Assembly: GCA_047620505.1 (NCBI GenBank)
Contig: JBLHKS010000310.1
Coordinates: forward strand, 1 to 6,644
DNA length: 6,644 nucleotides
From: JBLHKS01 sp047620505
GTDB lineage: Bacteria; Verrucomicrobiota; Verrucomicrobiia; Verrucomicrobiales; DEV007
Direction: 5' to 3'
In this document: piece by piece, positions 5,746 through 6,644 of the stretch
Layout of the letters: each line of letters begins with the position of its first letter
Position numbering within the stretch: position 1 is the first letter of the stretch
Made by a program: the position numbers and the translations under genes
The notes under the pieces: generated by a model
Told to the model about the DNA's origin: nothing
Databases searched by the model: none
The model's input: the letters and a program-made list of their open reading frames with translations, nothing else

Positions 5746-6644
5746 ATGCATGCTCAAGACCGCCACACCCTGATGAAATCCGTCACTTTTTTCCTGACCT
5801 GTTTGATCCTTTGCGCTGGCGGAACTGCCGTTGGCTCCGGACGGGAGATCACCCTGCTCGATCCAACCAAGGATACCTTCATCGCCAGCGACGTGGCGGA
5901 TTCGAACATGGGTGGATTGCCAACGCTGAATCTTGGGGCGTTTGGGAAAAATGGGGGTCGCAAAGGACGCTTACTCGTCAAGTTTGACCCGGCAGCTGCT
6001 GGGGTTGCGCGTGATCAGGCGGTCGACCGAGTTATCCTTCGTTTGAATTGGAAGCACTTTCTTTTCTGGGATTCCGGCAACGTAATTCGTGTTCATCGTG
6101 TCCTCAGGACGTGGAGTCAGGGAGCCGGAACTTACACGGCAGCGCAAACCGGCGAGGCGACGTGGAATGCATCCCAACATGGTCAAACGAAATGGGAAGC
6201 GCCCGGCTGTTCGGGCGCGGGCGATAGGAGCGAGCAATTCGTCGAACGCGTCGCGGCGGAATATAATATCGATTTTGATGTCACCGAGTTGTACGAACAA
6301 TGGCGGCTTGGCGAGGATGAGGGCGCGATCAGTTTTCTGATCGATGCGGACAGCGCCGGACAGAAGCCAAGCGATCCGGCTCGGGGCGAATATTTTGCTG
6401 TCTTGGAAAGCGCGGAAAGCAGCGAGCCTGCCGGGGTCGCGCTGATTCTGGTTCAGGGCGAAGATCCGCCGCGAACCACCAACTCGCCGATCTGGTCGGC
6501 CGGCAGCCCGGACGCCAGCGGCAACCCACAGCCGGCGCAATTTGGCCTCATCCGCGAGGGCGTATTTTACGGCGCCAGCTACAATGGGCATGTCTATAAG
6601 ATCGAGTTGGAAACCGGAAAACTGCTCGCTGAGTGGAATGTGTC
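5746..6644 (+). CDS. Secreted DNRLRE-domain protein with the start of a PQQ-like beta-propeller (3' end outside the window)
   Basis: The frame is open from 5746 to the window edge (299 codons and two bases), so the true length is unknown. Numbering is from the ATG at 5746. Residues 1 to about 30 carry a signal peptide; the ATG at 5773 (residue 10, MKSVTFFLTCLILCAGG) gives a tidier one and is an equally good start. Residues about 38-238 form a DNRLRE/CBM96-like beta-sandwich: DTFIASDVADSNMGG, then GRLLVKFD, VDRVILRLNW, IRVHRVLRTWSQG, GEATWNASQHGQTKWEAPG, FDVTELYEQW and ISFLIDADSAG. In known proteins this domain binds polysaccharide or serves as a structural module on secreted proteins. After a Pro/Ser-rich linker (about 240-262), FGLIREGVFYGASYNGHVYK and IELETGKLLAEW look like the first blade of a PQQ-like propeller. 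The gene follows the DUF4838 gene by 69 bases on the same strand and may be co-transcribed. The domain call is strong; the overall function is unknown because the C-terminal part is missing. Confidence 0.82.
   Translation, partial: MHAQDRHTLMKSVTFFLTCLILCAGGTAVGSGREITLLDPTKDTFIASDVADSNMGGLPTLNLGAFGKNGGRKGRLLVKFDPAAAGVARDQAVDRVILRLNWKHFLFWDSGNVIRVHRVLRTWSQGAGTYTAAQTGEATWNASQHGQTKWEAPGCSGAGDRSEQFVERVAAEYNIDFDVTELYEQWRLGEDEGAISFLIDADSAGQKPSDPARGEYFAVLESAESSEPAGVALILVQGEDPPRTTNSPIWSAGSPDASGNPQPAQFGLIREGVFYGASYNGHVYKIELETGKLLAEWNV

Larger units (their letters stand above)
1713..6000. repeat. Six dispersed copies of the 9-mer GCAGCTGCT
   Basis: The palindromic core GCAGCTGC starts at 1713, 2440, 2533, 4882, 5554 and 5992, and every copy is followed by T on the plus strand. 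Five copies encode Ala-Ala-Ala as GCA GCT GCT in two plus-strand genes; the first lies in the minus-strand BNR gene, where the reading is Gln-Leu-Gln. Two copies share the longer GGCAGCTGCTGG (5553-5564 and 5991-6002), and GGCAGTTGCTGG, one base different, is at 844-855. The span given merely encloses the six copies. Confidence 0.6.

Noticed and set aside
1..6644. CRISPR arrays, tRNA, rRNA, insertion sequence ends or transposase genes
   Set aside because: I looked for regularly spaced repeats, tRNA-like cloverleaf segments and transposase motifs and saw none.

Overview
The window looks like a piece of a moderately GC-rich (about 60% over most of its length) bacterial chromosome that carries secreted glycan-handling proteins. 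The protein types are a sialidase-fold protein with a QGIP motif, a DUF4838/GH163-like protein with CBM9-like and TPR-like parts, and a DNRLRE-domain protein running into a PQQ-like propeller. Together with weak or absent Shine-Dalgarno sites on the main genes, they suggest a member of the Planctomycetes-Verrucomicrobia group, more likely Verrucomicrobia. This is inference from protein style; the window holds no rRNA, tRNA or other phylogenetic marker.

Layout. Positions 1-682 hold a lower-GC (roughly 47-50%) plus-strand gene (98-682) for an unrecognised 194-residue cytoplasmic protein, with codon use unlike the rest. Positions 683-1149 hold no convincing gene; the minus strand there is open apart from one in-frame stop and may be a decayed gene or an extragenic repeat. 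From 1150 to 5676 lies a divergent pair: a minus-strand secreted BNR/Asp-box protein (1150-2277) and a plus-strand 1093-residue secreted multidomain protein (2395-5676), separated by 117 bp that must hold both promoters. After a 69-bp gap, a third secreted protein (from 5746) with a DNRLRE/CBM96-like domain and the start of a beta-propeller runs off the right edge.

Working together. All three right-hand proteins carry signal peptides and carbohydrate-related domains. The simplest reading is a small locus for capture and trimming of an external complex glycan: the DUF4838 protein as candidate endo-acting hydrolase, the six-bladed BNR protein as candidate exo-acting enzyme, and the DNRLRE protein as a binding or surface component. 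The actual substrate cannot be read from the sequence. The BNR protein has a glycine where classical sialidases carry the first arginine of the sialate-binding triad, so sialic acid should not be assumed.

At the DNA level, the 8-bp palindrome GCAGCTGC occurs six times between 1713 and 5999, each time followed by T on the plus strand. This is far more than base composition predicts. One copy lies inside a perfect 16-bp palindrome in the signal-peptide codons of the DUF4838 gene.
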